In this document: piece after piece, positions 8,778 to 19,164 of the stretch
How the letters are laid out: every line of letters starts with the position of its first letter
Position numbering within the stretch: position 1 is the first letter of the stretch
NCBI GenBank assembly: GCA_030835405.1
Contig: JAURPG010000090.1
Coordinates: 1 to 43,128 of the forward strand
Direction: 5' to 3'
Length of the DNA: 43,128 nt
From: Gammaproteobacteria bacterium
Lineage (GTDB): Bacteria > Pseudomonadota > Gammaproteobacteria > Eutrophobiales > Eutrophobiaceae
Notes under the pieces: generated by a model
Seen by the model: only the letters and a program-made list of their open reading frames with translations
What the model was told of the DNA's origin: nothing
Database searches by the model: none
Translations under genes and position numbers: made by a program

Positions 8778-10018
8778 AGACTGAACACACAGATGTGGTT
8801 ATTGCAGGTGGGGGGTTAACAGGTTACACCCTGGCTATATTGCTTGCACGTGGCGGGGTCTCATCGATTGTTGTTGAAGAGAGTGCGACGTTGGGTGGAG
8901 CGCCTGTCGTGCCTTGTGATCCCAGGGCTTTGTCAATCACACCCGGGACACAGCGGGTTCTGGATAGTATTGATGTATGGCAGTTACTGCCACCAGAGAA
9001 GGTAGGAAGGTTTGATAAAATCCATATCTGGGACGGGACAGGAGGTGAAGAAGTCCAGTTTGACTGCAGTGAAATTTGTTCACCGGTATTAGGGTATATC
9101 GTTGAGCAATCTGTGCTCCAGGCCGCACTTGCCAGGCAGGCAAAGGGCAGAGCCGGGATAGAGCTGCTTATGAATAATACAGTTATTGGATTCACGGAGG
9201 ATGCAGACAGCATAGTTTGTAAGCTGGCGGACGGCAGGATAATCAAATCCAGCTTGCTGGTGGGCGCAGACGGTATCAATTCTAGAATCAGGGATCTGGC
9301 GGGGATTGCTCAGGAGCGTATTGATTACCATCAAAAGGCTGTTGCCTGTATTATAGAAACCCAGCTTCCCCATAAAAATATTGCCCGACAACGGTTTTTA
9401 AAAGACGGTCCCGTTGCATTCTTGCCTTTGCCAGATGCAAACCGATGTGGCGTTGTGTGGTCAAACGGTCGTGATACTGCTGATGACTTATTGGCGTTGG
9501 ATGACCAGACATTCTGTGAGCAGTTAGAGACAGCATTTGAAGCCAGATTGGGTAAAGTTCTGGGTTGTGAATCAAGAGCAGTCTTTAATTTACAGCGGTC
9601 ACGGGTATTAAATTATTTCAACGGGCATTGTGTGCTGGTAGGTGATGCGGCCCATACCGTACACCCCATGGCCGGCCAGGGTGCAAATATGGGTTTAACA
9701 GATGCCGCCGTTTTGTCTGAATTGATACTTCATGCGAGATCAACTGGCAGGGACATTGCGTCCAGGCAGTTATTACGAAAATATGAGCGATGGCGAAAAA
9801 CTGAAAATAATAAAATGACATTAATACTGGAAGTATTAAAAAATATTTATGAAGATAACAGCCCATCGGTTTCCCTGCTGAGAGGAAATGGCATGATGTT
9901 GTTAAATCGGACTACTGTTATTAAAAATAAAATTATGAAATATGCAATGGGAATAACTGGTGATGTACCTGCTATTGTCTCCAGTTCCCTGTTTGAGGAA
10001 TTTAGTAATGCAGGATGA
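8774..10018 (+). CDS. ubiI: Ubiquinone-pathway FAD monooxygenase, UbiI/VisC type
   Basis: A second flavin hydroxylase of the same family, 414 residues, most probably the C5 hydroxylase of ubiquinone synthesis. It has [13 protein letters not shown] at the N terminus, [26 protein letters not shown] near residue 163, [15 protein letters not shown] in the middle and [21 protein letters not shown] near 290. The order pepP-ubiH-visC is the standard gammaproteobacterial operon, and that is the main reason for choosing UbiI over UbiF, since the family members are hard to separate by motif alone. It starts inside the end of ubiH and its last 11 bases overlap the glnS start. Confidence 0.82.
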   Translation: MKTEHTDVVIAGGGLTGYTLAILLARGGVSSIVVEESATLGGAPVVPCDPRALSITPGTQRVLDSIDVWQLLPPEKVGRFDKIHIWDGTGGEEVQFDCSEICSPVLGYIVEQSVLQAALARQAKGRAGIELLMNNTVIGFTEDADSIVCKLADGRIIKSSLLVGADGINSRIRDLAGIAQERIDYHQKAVACIIETQLPHKNIARQRFLKDGPVAFLPLPDANRCGVVWSNGRDTADDLLALDDQTFCEQLETAFEARLGKVLGCESRAVFNLQRSRVLNYFNGHCVLVGDAAHTVHPMAGQGANMGLTDAAVLSELILHARSTGRDIASRQLLRKYERWRKTENNKMTLILEVLKNIYEDNSPSVSLLRGNGMMLLNRTTVIKNKIMKYAMGITGDVPAIVSSSLFEEFSNAG

Positions 10019-11687
10019 CAAGCAACCGGTACAGACAAACTTTATACGTAAGATCATTGAATCTGATCTTGATAATAATCCGAATTTTCCGGAAATCATA
10101 ACCCGGTTCCCTCCCGAACCGAATGGATACCTGCACATCGGCCATGCCAAATCTATCTGCCTGAATTTTGGACTGGCAAAAGAGTTTGGCGGCTTGTGTA
10201 ATCTACGTTTCGATGATACCAATCCGGAGAAAGAAAACACAGAATACGTCGAATCCATAAAACAGGATGTGAAATGGTTGGGGTATGATTGGGAAGACAG
10301 ACTTTATTTTGCATCAGATTATTTTCAGAAATTATATGATTTTGCTGTTGAACTCATAAAGCATGACAAGGCATATGTGGATGGCCTGAGCGGTGAAGAA
10401 ATCCATGAATATCGCGGCACCTTAACCGAACCGGGTAAGAACAGCCCATGGCGCAATCGGGAGATTCAGGAGAATCTTGATCTGTTCGAGCGAATGAGAA
10501 ATGGTGAGTTCGATGAGGGTAGCTATGTTTTAAGGGCAAAAATCGATATGCGTTCGCCAAACATAAACATGCGTGACCCGGTGTTATATCGCATCAGAAA
10601 AGCGGCTCACCATCGTACTGGAGATAAGTGGAAGATTTATCCCATGTACGATTATGCCCATTGTCTGTCTGATGCGTTGGAATATATAACACATTCCGTC
10701 TGTACCCTTGAGTTTGAAGACCACAGGGCTTTATATGATTGGATTATTGATAATCTCCAGACGCCATCACGTCCATATCAGTATGAATTTGCAAGATTGA
10801 ACCTTGATTATACTGTTCTGAGTAAGCGGAAATTGATTAGCCTGGTAAATGAAGGGTTTGTCAATGGTTGGGATGACCCCCGCATGCCGACCATTTCCGG
10901 ATTCAGGCGGCGTGGCTTTACCTCATCATCCATCCGAAAATTCTGCGAGGTGATTGGGGTTACCAAAAATGATACCCGAATCGATCCGGTAGTAATTGAA
11001 ACGGTATTGCGCGATGAGTTGGGAGAAACCACACAGCGCAGGATGGCGGTTTTAGACCCGCTCAAAGTCGTTATTGAAAATTATCCGGATACCACAGAGC
11101 AGCTTGAGGCCATGAATCATCCGCAAAAACCAGAAATGGGAACTCGTAAAATACCTTTTTCAAAAACGGTATATATCGAAAAAGATGATTTTATGGAAGA
11201 TGCCCCAAAGAAGTTTTTTAGGTTATCGCCAGGCAGGGAAGTGAGGTTGAAGTATGCCTATCTCATTACCTGCACCGATGTCATTAAAAATGACCAGGGT
11301 GAAATTATCGAATTGAGATGCAATTATGACCCGGATTCCCGGGGTGGGAATTCCCCGGACGGCAGAAAGGTCAAAGGCACGATTCATTGGGTCGCAGAGG
11401 ATGGGGCTGTAGAGGCAGAGGTGCGATTATTTGATCGGATGTTCACATCGGCCATGCCCGATAAGGAAGAAGACTGGCGCGCAGATTTTAATGACGATTC
11501 CAAACAGATAAACAATACCAGCCTGCTGGAGCCTTCATTAAAGACGGCTGATAAGGCTGAGCGTTTCCAGTTTGAGCGATTAGGATACTTCTGTGCAGAC
11601 AGCGTAGATCACAGCAGTGAGTCACCGGTATTTAATCGTATTGTGACTTTGAGGGACACCTGGGCGAAGGTGAGTAAAGCAAGGTGA
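10008..11687 (+). CDS. glnS: Glutaminyl-tRNA synthetase
   Basis: GlnS charges tRNA-Gln directly with glutamine. It is a class I synthetase: [15 protein letters not shown] near residue 35 holds the HIGH motif, and VLSKRKL near 270 is the KMSKS-equivalent. The C-terminal beta-barrel anticodon-binding domain follows ([34 protein letters not shown]). I start it at ATG 10008 ([12 protein letters not shown]), preceded by GAGGAA, which gives 559 residues, close to the E. coli length. An upstream in-frame ATG at 9960 lies inside ubiI and is unlikely. Having GlnS suggests that the GatCAB route is not needed for glutamine. Confidence 0.97.
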   Translation: MQDDKQPVQTNFIRKIIESDLDNNPNFPEIITRFPPEPNGYLHIGHAKSICLNFGLAKEFGGLCNLRFDDTNPEKENTEYVESIKQDVKWLGYDWEDRLYFASDYFQKLYDFAVELIKHDKAYVDGLSGEEIHEYRGTLTEPGKNSPWRNREIQENLDLFERMRNGEFDEGSYVLRAKIDMRSPNINMRDPVLYRIRKAAHHRTGDKWKIYPMYDYAHCLSDALEYITHSVCTLEFEDHRALYDWIIDNLQTPSRPYQYEFARLNLDYTVLSKRKLISLVNEGFVNGWDDPRMPTISGFRRRGFTSSSIRKFCEVIGVTKNDTRIDPVVIETVLRDELGETTQRRMAVLDPLKVVIENYPDTTEQLEAMNHPQKPEMGTRKIPFSKTVYIEKDDFMEDAPKKFFRLSPGREVRLKYAYLITCTDVIKNDQGEIIELRCNYDPDSRGGNSPDGRKVKGTIHWVAEDGAVEAEVRLFDRMFTSAMPDKEEDWRADFNDDSKQINNTSLLEPSLKTADKAERFQFERLGYFCADSVDHSSESPVFNRIVTLRDTWAKVSKAR

Positions 11688-11721
11688 GGAGTGAGGGGTA
11701 AGGCTTAGGGGTAACAGTCTT

Positions 11722-12507
11722 TTAAATGTTCCTGCCATAAAATATCTCCCGCATTTCTGTGAAAAGACTTTGCTCGATCTGTTCGCGACGTTCGACTTCC
11801 AGGTCCTCGGCATTAAGCTCAAACAGGTAGTTATTTAGGTCAAGATCATTCAACATCATTTTGGTGTGAAATACGTTTTCCTGGTAGATGTTAACGTCAA
11901 TCATCTGGTAGCGATCCTGCGTTTCCTGGTCAATATAGTTTTGGATGGAATTTATTTCATGATCTATAAAGTGCTTGTTTCCTGAGACATCTCGGGTGAA
12001 TCCACGTACCCGGTAATCAACGATAACAATATCGGATTCAAAACTGTGTATCAGGAAGTTCAGGGCCTTGAGTGGTGATATCATTCCACAGGTGCTGACA
12101 TCGATATCTACCCTGAAGGTGCTGATTCCATTATCCGGGTGGCTTTCGGGGTAGGTATGGACTGTTAAATGGCTCTTATCCAGGTGGGCGACCACCGCCT
12201 CCGGGGAAGGGCCTGGTTCTTCCTCATTATTGATATTAGGCATGGAAGATGTCTCTTCTGAAATGAGTACAGTTACGCTGGCGCCCAACGGGTCGTAATC
12301 CGCCTTGGCTATATTGAGAATATTTGCACCAATAATATTGGCAACATCTTCAAGGATCTGTGTCAATCTTTCTGCATTGTAGACCTCATCTATATAATCC
12401 ATATACTGTTTATTTTGGGCTTCAGAATATGCATAGCAGACATCATAGATATTAAAGCTGAGGGTTTTGGTCAGATTGTTAAATCCGTGCAGGCGAATTT
12501 TTTCCAT
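11722..12507 (-). CDS. speD: S-adenosylmethionine decarboxylase proenzyme (class 1A, enteric type)
   Basis: SpeD supplies decarboxylated SAM, the aminopropyl donor for spermidine. The 261-residue proenzyme cleaves itself to make its pyruvoyl cofactor. The cleavage site is Lys111-Ser112 in [16 protein letters not shown], at the same numbering as the E. coli enzyme, and the catalytic Cys140 is in [13 protein letters not shown]. This is the long enteric-type form, not the short thermophile/Bacillus type. It converges on glnS and is divergent from purC. No speE lies beside it. It draws on the SAM made by the metK product further along the window. Confidence 0.96.
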   Translation of the reverse strand: MEKIRLHGFNNLTKTLSFNIYDVCYAYSEAQNKQYMDYIDEVYNAERLTQILEDVANIIGANILNIAKADYDPLGASVTVLISEETSSMPNINNEEEPGPSPEAVVAHLDKSHLTVHTYPESHPDNGISTFRVDIDVSTCGMISPLKALNFLIHSFESDIVIVDYRVRGFTRDVSGNKHFIDHEINSIQNYIDQETQDRYQMIDVNIYQENVFHTKMMLNDLDLNNYLFELNAEDLEVERREQIEQSLFTEMREIFYGRNI

Positions 12508-12658
12508 TCACGATACCTGGCAGAGGGTGATTTTATTTATATGAGGGCAGGCACATTACAACAGAGTGGAAAAATATCAAAGAAAAAAATACAAAGTCTG
12601 GTCGTATTTAGGCAGGTATGTAAAAATATCCCTAAAAGTTAATAAATAAGGACAACAG

Positions 12659-13552
12659 ATGGAATCATCAATAAACACTTTATATCGAACAAACCTAGAA
12701 AGTCTTGAATTGTTAAACAGCGGAAAAGTTCGAGATATTTATAATATCGACGATGATCATATGCTGATTGTTACGTCAGACAGGTTATCGGCATTTGACG
12801 TGGTGCTTCCAGATCCTATACCGGGTAAAGGCAAGGTCCTTACGGCCTTGTCTGAGTTCTGGTTTAACAGTTTTGAAGGCCTTGTTCCAAACCATCTGAC
12901 AGATATCTCCCTGGAAAGTGTATTAACGGATAGCGCAGAGCGCGGACCAATTGAAGGCAGGGGTATTGTAGTTAAAAAACTTAAACCATTGCCGGTAGAG
13001 GCTATCGTCAGGGGATATATCATCGGTTCAGGGTGGAAGGAATACCAGCAATCAGGCAGCGTTTGTGGCATACAATTGGAGCAGGGATTGCAGCAGGCAG
13101 ACAAGTTGCCAGAACCGATTTTTACACCATCTACCAAGGCAGAGATCGGTGAACATGATGAGAATATTAATTTCGAGTCAATGGTTGACCTGGTGGGGAG
13201 CGAACTCGCTGCCAAGGTCAGGGACATTAGCCTGGAGATCTATATACAGGGTGCACAATACGCCCTGGGTCGTGGCATTATCGTTGCTGATACCAAGCTT
13301 GAGTTTGGCCTGGACGGCGATGGTAAGCTTTACCTGATCGATGAAGTCCTGACGCCGGATTCATCCAGGTTTTGGCCCGTATCTGAATATCAGCCAGGGA
13401 TGAGTCCCCCCAGTTTTGACAAGCAATATGTTCGAGACTATCTGGAGACTCTGGATTGGGACAAGACTGACCCCGGACCAAGCCTGCCGGAAGATGTAAT
13501 ACGCAATACAGCGGCCAAGTACCGCGAGGCACAGGACATCCTGACGGCATAA
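12659..13552 (+). CDS. purC: Phosphoribosylaminoimidazole-succinocarboxamide synthase
   Basis: PurC joins CAIR and aspartate in an ATP-dependent step of purine synthesis. The protein is 297 residues, the longer form related to the yeast enzyme rather than the 237-residue E. coli form. Motifs: [11 protein letters not shown] near residue 21, [19 protein letters not shown] near 40, [18 protein letters not shown] near 113, [16 protein letters not shown] near 157 and [13 protein letters not shown] near 228. A TAATG overlap at 13550-13554 couples it to the following exported protein, an unusual partner for a purine gene. Confidence 0.96.
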   Translation: MESSINTLYRTNLESLELLNSGKVRDIYNIDDDHMLIVTSDRLSAFDVVLPDPIPGKGKVLTALSEFWFNSFEGLVPNHLTDISLESVLTDSAERGPIEGRGIVVKKLKPLPVEAIVRGYIIGSGWKEYQQSGSVCGIQLEQGLQQADKLPEPIFTPSTKAEIGEHDENINFESMVDLVGSELAAKVRDISLEIYIQGAQYALGRGIIVADTKLEFGLDGDGKLYLIDEVLTPDSSRFWPVSEYQPGMSPPSFDKQYVRDYLETLDWDKTDPGPSLPEDVIRNTAAKYREAQDILTA

Positions 13553-14094
13553 TGAAGCGCTTGCTATTAGCAATATTCTGCTGGTGGAGTACCGGTGTAA
13601 GCTCACAGGTCTATGAAGAGCCGCCATGGTTACCGCCTTTACCCCCTCCTGTTGATGAGTATTGCGGTGAAATTGAGAAAGTCAGCGAACCGGTTATGTC
13701 ATACCAGGTGTCACAGGCCTGTGAAATAGAAGATATTCAGATCCTGGGAGAATATCAGTATGGTGCAGCCCAGGTAAGAAGAGAAATTCAAAATTTCTCA
13801 AAGAAGGAAATGGTGAAGAAGTTTGAAGATGATGAATTCCGCTTGTTTAATGAAGTAAAGATCGAATTACACCGGTCGACAGAACAGCCAGCGACCCTGG
13901 TATGCACAGTGGAAATGATGGGCAACAAGGTGGTCGATGCCATGATTCTAAGAACACTTAATAATGCTGCCAGCACCTCTTATAAATCAGAGCCGGTTAT
14001 TGTGGAGGACGGTAAACTACCAAATCTTGGCATTTTTACCTATACTAATGAGGTCAGGTACACAATAAACAACTGTCCTGAACACTTGCGGTAA
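13552..14094 (+). CDS. Exported protein of unknown function, coupled to purC
   Basis: I do not recognise a family. The 180-residue product has a short signal peptide ([18 protein letters not shown], likely cut before QVYEE), then a proline-rich stretch PPWLPPLPPP, then a mixed alpha/beta region. Four cysteines remain after processing (38, 57, 118, 175), enough for two disulfides in the periplasm. KKEMVKKFEDDEFRLFNEV in the middle is highly charged. The ATG lies in the TAATG that ends purC, and a lipoprotein gene follows 16 bases downstream, so the three genes form one transcript that ends at the terminator near 14353. Confidence 0.75.
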   Translation: MKRLLLAIFCWWSTGVSSQVYEEPPWLPPLPPPVDEYCGEIEKVSEPVMSYQVSQACEIEDIQILGEYQYGAAQVRREIQNFSKKEMVKKFEDDEFRLFNEVKIELHRSTEQPATLVCTVEMMGNKVVDAMILRTLNNAASTSYKSEPVIVEDGKLPNLGIFTYTNEVRYTINNCPEHLR

Positions 14095-14110
14095 TTCTCA
14101 GGAGCTAATT

Positions 14111-14332
14111 ATGAAATCATTATTTAATAGTCTTTTTTTCCTCGCCATTGCAACTTTGTACGGTTGCTCAGGTGGTGATGACATAGATACTGTCGTTGCG
14201 GATCAGCCAGAAGTGGAGGAAGTGGAAGAGGTGTCGCAGGCGCAAACCATGGAAGAGATCTGGGCATCTTCACTGGACCCGGCTGAGAAGGCCAGGAGAG
14301 TTCAGGAGTTGCTCGCGAGTCAACAGAATTGA
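14111..14332 (+). CDS. Small acidic lipoprotein, function unknown
   Basis: A 73-residue product with a typical lipobox: MKSLFNSLFFLAIATLYGC, with cleavage expected before Cys19. The residues after the cysteine are GGDDID, without an aspartate directly at +2, so outer-membrane sorting is likely. The mature part is short and acidic (EVEEVEEVSQ), followed by a predicted helix ending DPAEKARRVQELLAS. AGGAG lies about nine bases before the ATG. It is the last gene of the purC transcript. No family is recognised. Confidence 0.75.
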   Translation: MKSLFNSLFFLAIATLYGCSGGDDIDTVVADQPEVEEVEEVSQAQTMEEIWASSLDPAEKARRVQELLASQQN

Positions 14333-14352
14333 TTATCTGTTTAATATAATGA

Positions 14353-14379
14353 AAAAACCCCGCATTCAGCGGGGTTTTT
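14353..14379. terminator. Bidirectional Rho-independent terminator between the purC operon and fba
   Basis: A perfect stem CCCCGC-ATTCA-GCGGGG (14358-14374) is flanked by five or more A on the left and five T on the right, so it works as a terminator in both directions. It serves the forward purC-lipoprotein transcript and the reverse tkt...fba transcript, whose last stop codon lies only two bases away. Confidence 0.93.
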
Positions 14380-14380
14380 C

Positions 14381-15409
14381 TTATGCATCATTTTCCATGT
14401 CATCTGTATATTTGCCATTACAAGCCAGGCTGTTACATTTCTCCCGGTGTAGTAAAGCTTTCTGGGCCGCCCCGACATTTTCTGTTTTTCCTTCCCAGGC
14501 TTTCAGGCAAGGTTCCTGAAGTGCCCTTCCATAGGAAAAACTGAGTGGCCAGGGAAGGTCAGGATTAGCAGCGTTCATGGCATTGAGGTGGGCAGTGGCC
14601 AACTCGGCGCTTTGACCGCCAGAGAGAAATACAATGCCTGGCAGGGAAGATGGGACGGTGGCTTTTAGGCACTTCACCGTTTTCTCCGCAACCTCATCAA
14701 CACCCGCTTGCTCAGGGCAGAGCTTCCCGGATATGACCATATTTACCTTAAGAATGGTATGCTCAATGGTGACACCCTGATTCTCTAATTCTGAAAATAG
14801 ACTGTTGAGGGTTTTTTCAGTCACGTCATAACATGTGTCGATGTTATTGTCGGCATCCATCAGGGTTTCAGGTTCCACCATAGGTACAATACCTGCCTCC
14901 TGACATAAGGCTGCATAGCGGGCTAGAGCATGGGCGTTGGCGTGTATACAACCGTTGGTGGGAATACCCTTTCCAATTGTGATGACGGCACGCCATTTGG
15001 CAAATTTTGCACCAAGGTCGCGATATTCAGCCAGGCGTTCCCTTAATCCATCCAGGCCTTCAGTGACTTTTTCGCCGAGATGACCAGCCAGGTCCTTGGC
15101 GCCTTGATCTACCTTTATGCCCGGCATAATGCCCTGGTCGATTAATGCTTTTGAGAAAGGTATTCCATCGCTAGTGGCCTGTCGAATTGTCTCATCAAAC
15201 AGGATCATCCCGCTAATGTATTCAGCAGATCCGGGATTAGTAATCAAAAGGTCGCGATATGCGCGCCGGTTTTCTTCAGTTGATTCAATGCCTATGGATT
15301 TGAAGCGTTTCTCAATAGTAGGAAAGCTTTCATCTATAGCCAGGATCCCTTTACTCTGCGCCACCATGGCCTTTGCAGTTTGCTCTAATTGCTGAGAGTA
15401 ATCAGTCAT
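14381..15409 (-). CDS. Class I fructose-bisphosphate aldolase
   Basis: Cleaves fructose 1,6-bisphosphate, or condenses triose phosphates, through a Schiff base. The 342-residue protein is of the eukaryote-like class I type. The Schiff-base lysine is Lys221 in ILKVNMV, with the supporting residues Asp25 in LAIDES, Lys99 in GIKVD, Lys138 in FAKWR and Glu180/181 in VEPET. This class is metal-free, unlike the class II enzyme usual in gammaproteobacteria, and is found in several chemoautotrophic lineages. It is the last gene of tkt-gap-pgk-pyk-fba, ending at the shared terminator. Such a set serves both glycolysis and the Calvin cycle. Confidence 0.94.
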   Translation of the reverse strand: MTDYSQQLEQTAKAMVAQSKGILAIDESFPTIEKRFKSIGIESTEENRRAYRDLLITNPGSAEYISGMILFDETIRQATSDGIPFSKALIDQGIMPGIKVDQGAKDLAGHLGEKVTEGLDGLRERLAEYRDLGAKFAKWRAVITIGKGIPTNGCIHANAHALARYAALCQEAGIVPMVEPETLMDADNNIDTCYDVTEKTLNSLFSELENQGVTIEHTILKVNMVISGKLCPEQAGVDEVAEKTVKCLKATVPSSLPGIVFLSGGQSAELATAHLNAMNAANPDLPWPLSFSYGRALQEPCLKAWEGKTENVGAAQKALLHREKCNSLACNGKYTDDMENDA

Positions 15410-15447
15410 ATTTAATGCTCCTGTTTTTATTGCTTAATGAGATTCGA

Positions 15448-16887
15448 TTATTTGAGATTGGAGTTAGTATCAACCTTGACGATTTTCATATTATTGGTCC
15501 CGCCTCGTCTACCACTAAGATCGCCTCTGGTAATAATGACAGTGTCTCCATTATCGACATGCCCGCTATTCACCAGATCTTCAATAATTTTACGATTAAC
15601 TTCCGTGGTTTTGATTGTGGTTACATCAAAAAAAACCGGGTAGACACCGCGATATAATTTTATTCTTCGCATAGTACTTTGGTGACGGGTAAAGGCGAAT
15701 ATTGGGATCCCGGAGCTAATCCGGGACATCCAAAGGCAGGTTGAGCCTGTTTCTGTCAGCGACACGATAGCGCTGGCACCAATGTGATTTGCAGCATACA
15801 TGGTAGCCATGGCTACAGCTTCATCGATTTTTTCAAAGCGGGTATTTATGCGGTGGTCTGAGGTGCGAATAGAACGCTGTTTTTCTGTTTCTGCACAGAT
15901 CGTGGCCATGGTTTTAACGACTTTAACCGGGTAACGTCCAACACTGGTTTCACCAGATAACATAACGGCATCTGTACCGTCCAGTACTGCATTGGCCACG
16001 TCAAATACTTCAGCGCGCAATGGAGTCTGGCTGCCAATCATTGATTCCATCATCTGTGTGGCTGTGATGACGGCAGTATCCATTTCCCGTGCCAGACTGA
16101 TCAACCGCTTTTGAACTGGTGGCAAACCTGCATCCCCAATTTCCACGCCCATGTCTCCTCTGGCAATCATGATAGCATCCGACACATCAATGATTTCTTC
16201 AGCGTTATGGATCGCTTCTATCCGTTCAAATTTGGCAATAATCCTGGTTCTTGCCTTGAGTTTTCTTAACAGTGATCGAGTAGACTTTATGTCCCTCGCG
16301 CTTCTTACAAATGAAACGGCGATATAATCAACACCATTTTTGACTGCATGCTCAAGATCCAATTTGTCTTTGTCTGTTAATGCCTTGGCGGATAGTCCGC
16401 CACCAAGAAGGTTTATTCCTTTATTATTAGACAATCTTCCACCAACCACTGTCCGACAATGAATCTCCTGGTCGATGATTTTTTCAACCACCAGCTCAAT
16501 CCTTCCATCGTCTATTAATAATACATTTCCCTTGCGCACATCCTTGGCCAATTTTTTATAGGTCACACCTACGCGCTTCTGGTTGCCTGCACTGGGTGCC
16601 AGTGCAGTATCAATGATAAAGGGATCATCCTCCTTGAGTACAATGCTGCCCTTACGGAAACGCTCCAATCGTATTTTCGGACCTTGTAGGTCTGCTATGA
16701 TTCCGGTTTCCACACCCAGTTTTTTACATGTATCGCGAACATCTTTGATTGCCTGTTCATGGGATGCATGGTCCTGATGAGAGTAGTTTAACCTGAATAG
16801 ATCAACACCTTCCCGGACCAGTTTTTCCAGGGTAATGGGTTTACAGGAGGCGGGTCCCAGTGTGGCAATTATTTTTGTTCTTCTCAT
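15448..16887 (-). CDS. pyk: Pyruvate kinase
   Basis: Makes pyruvate and ATP from phosphoenolpyruvate. The 479-residue protein has the N-terminal RRTKIIATLGPAS, LFRLNYSH near residue 31 (usually RLNFSH), DLQGPKIR near 66, the B-domain, IMIARGDMGVEIG and TATQMMESM in the barrel, and the C-terminal allosteric domain. One departure is AKFERIEAI near residue 218, where most enzymes have AKIE followed by another residue; the catalytic Lys and Glu are kept. It lies 8 bases after pgk and 38 before fba on the same strand. Pyruvate kinase inside a cbb-like cluster is a known arrangement in autotrophic proteobacteria. Confidence 0.95.
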   Translation of the reverse strand: MRRTKIIATLGPASCKPITLEKLVREGVDLFRLNYSHQDHASHEQAIKDVRDTCKKLGVETGIIADLQGPKIRLERFRKGSIVLKEDDPFIIDTALAPSAGNQKRVGVTYKKLAKDVRKGNVLLIDDGRIELVVEKIIDQEIHCRTVVGGRLSNNKGINLLGGGLSAKALTDKDKLDLEHAVKNGVDYIAVSFVRSARDIKSTRSLLRKLKARTRIIAKFERIEAIHNAEEIIDVSDAIMIARGDMGVEIGDAGLPPVQKRLISLAREMDTAVITATQMMESMIGSQTPLRAEVFDVANAVLDGTDAVMLSGETSVGRYPVKVVKTMATICAETEKQRSIRTSDHRINTRFEKIDEAVAMATMYAANHIGASAIVSLTETGSTCLWMSRISSGIPIFAFTRHQSTMRRIKLYRGVYPVFFDVTTIKTTEVNRKIIEDLVNSGHVDNGDTVIITRGDLSGRRGGTNNMKIVKVDTNSNLK

Positions 16888-16895
16888 TTACTGGC

Positions 16896-18110
16896 CTAAT
16901 ATTCCCTTTCTGTCGACCGCCACGCAAGGGCGCATTCTTCCAATATGGCAATTGCCGGCAAGGTCTTGCCTTCCAGGAACTCAAGAAATGCGCCACCTGC
17001 CGTAGTGATATAAGAAATATCTGATCCTATATTAAATTTTGATATGGCCGACAAGGTATCGCCGCCACCGGCAACGGAAAATGCATCACTTTTTGCTATA
17101 GCATTACCCAGCGCTTCGGTTCCCTTTGCAAACTGATCAATCTCAAATACACCCAATGGGCCGTTCCAGATAATAGTCTGCGCATTGAGTAATTCAGCCT
17201 GGTAATTTGAAGCAGTCACAGGGCCGATATCCAGTATGAGATCATCATCGGCAAATTCCGAAAATGTTTTCACCACCGCTTCGGCGTTATTATCCACTGA
17301 TTTGCCACACACAACATCGACGGGAAGCGGAATGTCTTTCCCCTGTGCCATTGCAAGGTCCATGATTTCAGTAGCGGTTGGTATCAGGTCATCTTCGCAT
17401 AGTGATTTGCCAATATTTATTCCTTTTGCCTTGAGAAAGGTATTGGCAATACCACCACCTACGATTAATTTATCAACCTTCTCAAGTAAGGATTTAAGTA
17501 CTTCCAGTTTGGTTGATACCTTTGAACCGCCAACAATGGCGATTAACGGGTGTGCAGGGTTTTTAAAGGCACGTGTCAGGGCATCCATTTCCCTGACCAT
17601 GAGAGGCCCGGCGCAGACTACCGGAGCATATTTTGCAACCCCATAGGTTGAGGCATGGGAGCGGTGTGCAGCGGCAAAGGCATCGTTGACGTATATGTCA
17701 CATATGGATGCCATTAATCTGGACAGGCCCTCATCATTACTGGTTTCGCCTTTCTGAAAACGTACATTTTCCATCAGGATTACTCGCCGCGTAGTTTCAT
17801 CATTTACCCGTTCCCAGTCAGAAACGAATTTGACATCTTCGCCAATCAAGGTGGACAGGGCATTGGCTACCGGTAGCAGACTGCAGCTTTCCTCAAACTT
17901 GCCTTCCTTTGGCCTGCCCAGGTGAGACATAATGATCACCCTGCCGTTATTATTCAGGATTTGCTTGATAGTCGGGAGTGAGGCCTGTATCCGGGTATAG
18001 TCCAGTATATTGCTGTTTTCCATGGGGACATTAAAGTCAACCCTGACCAGTACCCGTTTCCCTGAAAGCGAGACGTCGTCCAGGGTGATAAAGTTATGTT
18101 GTTCTGACAT
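16896..18110 (-). CDS. pgk: Phosphoglycerate kinase
   Basis: Transfers phosphate between 1,3-bisphosphoglycerate and ATP, working in glycolysis or, in reverse, in carbon fixation. The 404-residue protein has the N-terminal signature KRVLVRVDFNVPM near residue 19, the basic patch MSHLGRPKEG near 62, HRSHASTYG near 149, the nucleotide-binding IVGGSKVSTKLEVL, the hinge WNGPLGVFE and the C-terminal SVAGGGDTLSAI. The start is ATG 18110. It is packed between gap and pyk with eight-base spacers, so co-transcription is clear. Confidence 0.97.
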   Translation of the reverse strand: MSEQHNFITLDDVSLSGKRVLVRVDFNVPMENSNILDYTRIQASLPTIKQILNNNGRVIIMSHLGRPKEGKFEESCSLLPVANALSTLIGEDVKFVSDWERVNDETTRRVILMENVRFQKGETSNDEGLSRLMASICDIYVNDAFAAAHRSHASTYGVAKYAPVVCAGPLMVREMDALTRAFKNPAHPLIAIVGGSKVSTKLEVLKSLLEKVDKLIVGGGIANTFLKAKGINIGKSLCEDDLIPTATEIMDLAMAQGKDIPLPVDVVCGKSVDNNAEAVVKTFSEFADDDLILDIGPVTASNYQAELLNAQTIIWNGPLGVFEIDQFAKGTEALGNAIAKSDAFSVAGGGDTLSAISKFNIGSDISYITTAGGAFLEFLEGKTLPAIAILEECALAWRSTEREY

Positions 18111-18118
18111 CTGCGGGC

Positions 18119-19132
18119 TTATTTTGCGTTGACCATTGCCAGGGTAGTATCCAGCATTCTGTTAGAGAATCCCCATTCATTGTCATACCACGCAATCACC
18201 TTCACCAATCGGTTTTCAATCACCTTGGTGAGAGCTGCATCATAAGTTGATGATGCAGGGTTATGGTTATAGTCAATAGAAACCAATGGTTCATCATTGT
18301 AATCGAGCACACCTTTGAGTTCATTTTCACTTGCGGCTTTAACCAGTTTATCGATCTCCTCTGCGCTGGTATCTCTGGCAGCTGTGAAGCTAAGATCGAC
18401 CATTGATACATTGATAGTGGGGACCCTGACTGCAAAGCCATCCAGTTTTCCATTGAGTTCAGGCAGAACCAGGCCAACAGCGGCAGCTGCGCCGGTCTTG
18501 GTTGGGATCATCGACATGGTGGCAGATCTTGCCCGCCTGAGATCTGAATGATAAACATCCGTTAATACCTGATCATTGGTATAGGCATGTATAGTTGTCA
18601 TCACGCCACCGATAATGCCGATACTTTCATGTAAAACTTTGGCTAGTGGAGCCAGGCAATTGGTTGTACATGATGCATTAGAGATGACAGTATGCTCAGC
18701 TTTCAGGACATCATGATTTACACCATAGACGACGGTGGCATCTACGTCCTTACTGCCTGGTGCTGAAATAATGACTTTTTTGGCACCGGCCTCAATGTGC
18801 TTTTGGGCCTTCTCCTTGCTGGTAAAAAAACCCGTGGACTCATGGACCACTTCCACACCCAGATCACCCCATGGCAGGTTGGTAGGGTCTCTTTCAGACA
18901 GGACACGGATCTTGTCGCCGTTAACAATCATGTAGTCACCTTCAACAGAAACGGTTCCAGGGAATTTGCCGTGTGCGGTGTCATACCGGGTTAAATGTGC
19001 ATTTGTTTTAGCATCGCCCAGGTCGTTAATTGCGACTATCTGAATTTCATCTGTTCGGCCTGATTCATACAGTGCGCGTAAGATATTTCTGCCAATTCGT
19101 CCATAACCATTGATTCCAATCTTTATTGCCAT
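18119..19132 (-). CDS. gap: Type I glyceraldehyde-3-phosphate dehydrogenase
   Basis: Interconverts glyceraldehyde 3-phosphate and 1,3-bisphosphoglycerate. The 337-residue protein begins [20 protein letters not shown]. The active-site motif is [12 protein letters not shown], with the nucleophilic cysteine near residue 156, and [12 protein letters not shown] closes the catalytic domain. After beta-2 the sequence is AINDLGD, and an aspartate there usually means a preference for NAD over NADP, although some autotroph enzymes accept both. It lies 32 bases after tkt and 8 before pgk. Confidence 0.97.
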   Translation of the reverse strand: MAIKIGINGYGRIGRNILRALYESGRTDEIQIVAINDLGDAKTNAHLTRYDTAHGKFPGTVSVEGDYMIVNGDKIRVLSERDPTNLPWGDLGVEVVHESTGFFTSKEKAQKHIEAGAKKVIISAPGSKDVDATVVYGVNHDVLKAEHTVISNASCTTNCLAPLAKVLHESIGIIGGVMTTIHAYTNDQVLTDVYHSDLRRARSATMSMIPTKTGAAAAVGLVLPELNGKLDGFAVRVPTINVSMVDLSFTAARDTSAEEIDKLVKAASENELKGVLDYNDEPLVSIDYNHNPASSTYDAALTKVIENRLVKVIAWYDNEWGFSNRMLDTTLAMVNAK

Positions 19133-19164
19133 TGATTTACTCCAAGTAGGTTTACTTTAAAAAA

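Noticed and set aside
10808-11065. Long reverse-strand frames inside glnS and other core genes
   Set aside because: They are antisense shadows of strongly conserved genes, without ribosome-binding sites or recognisable domains.
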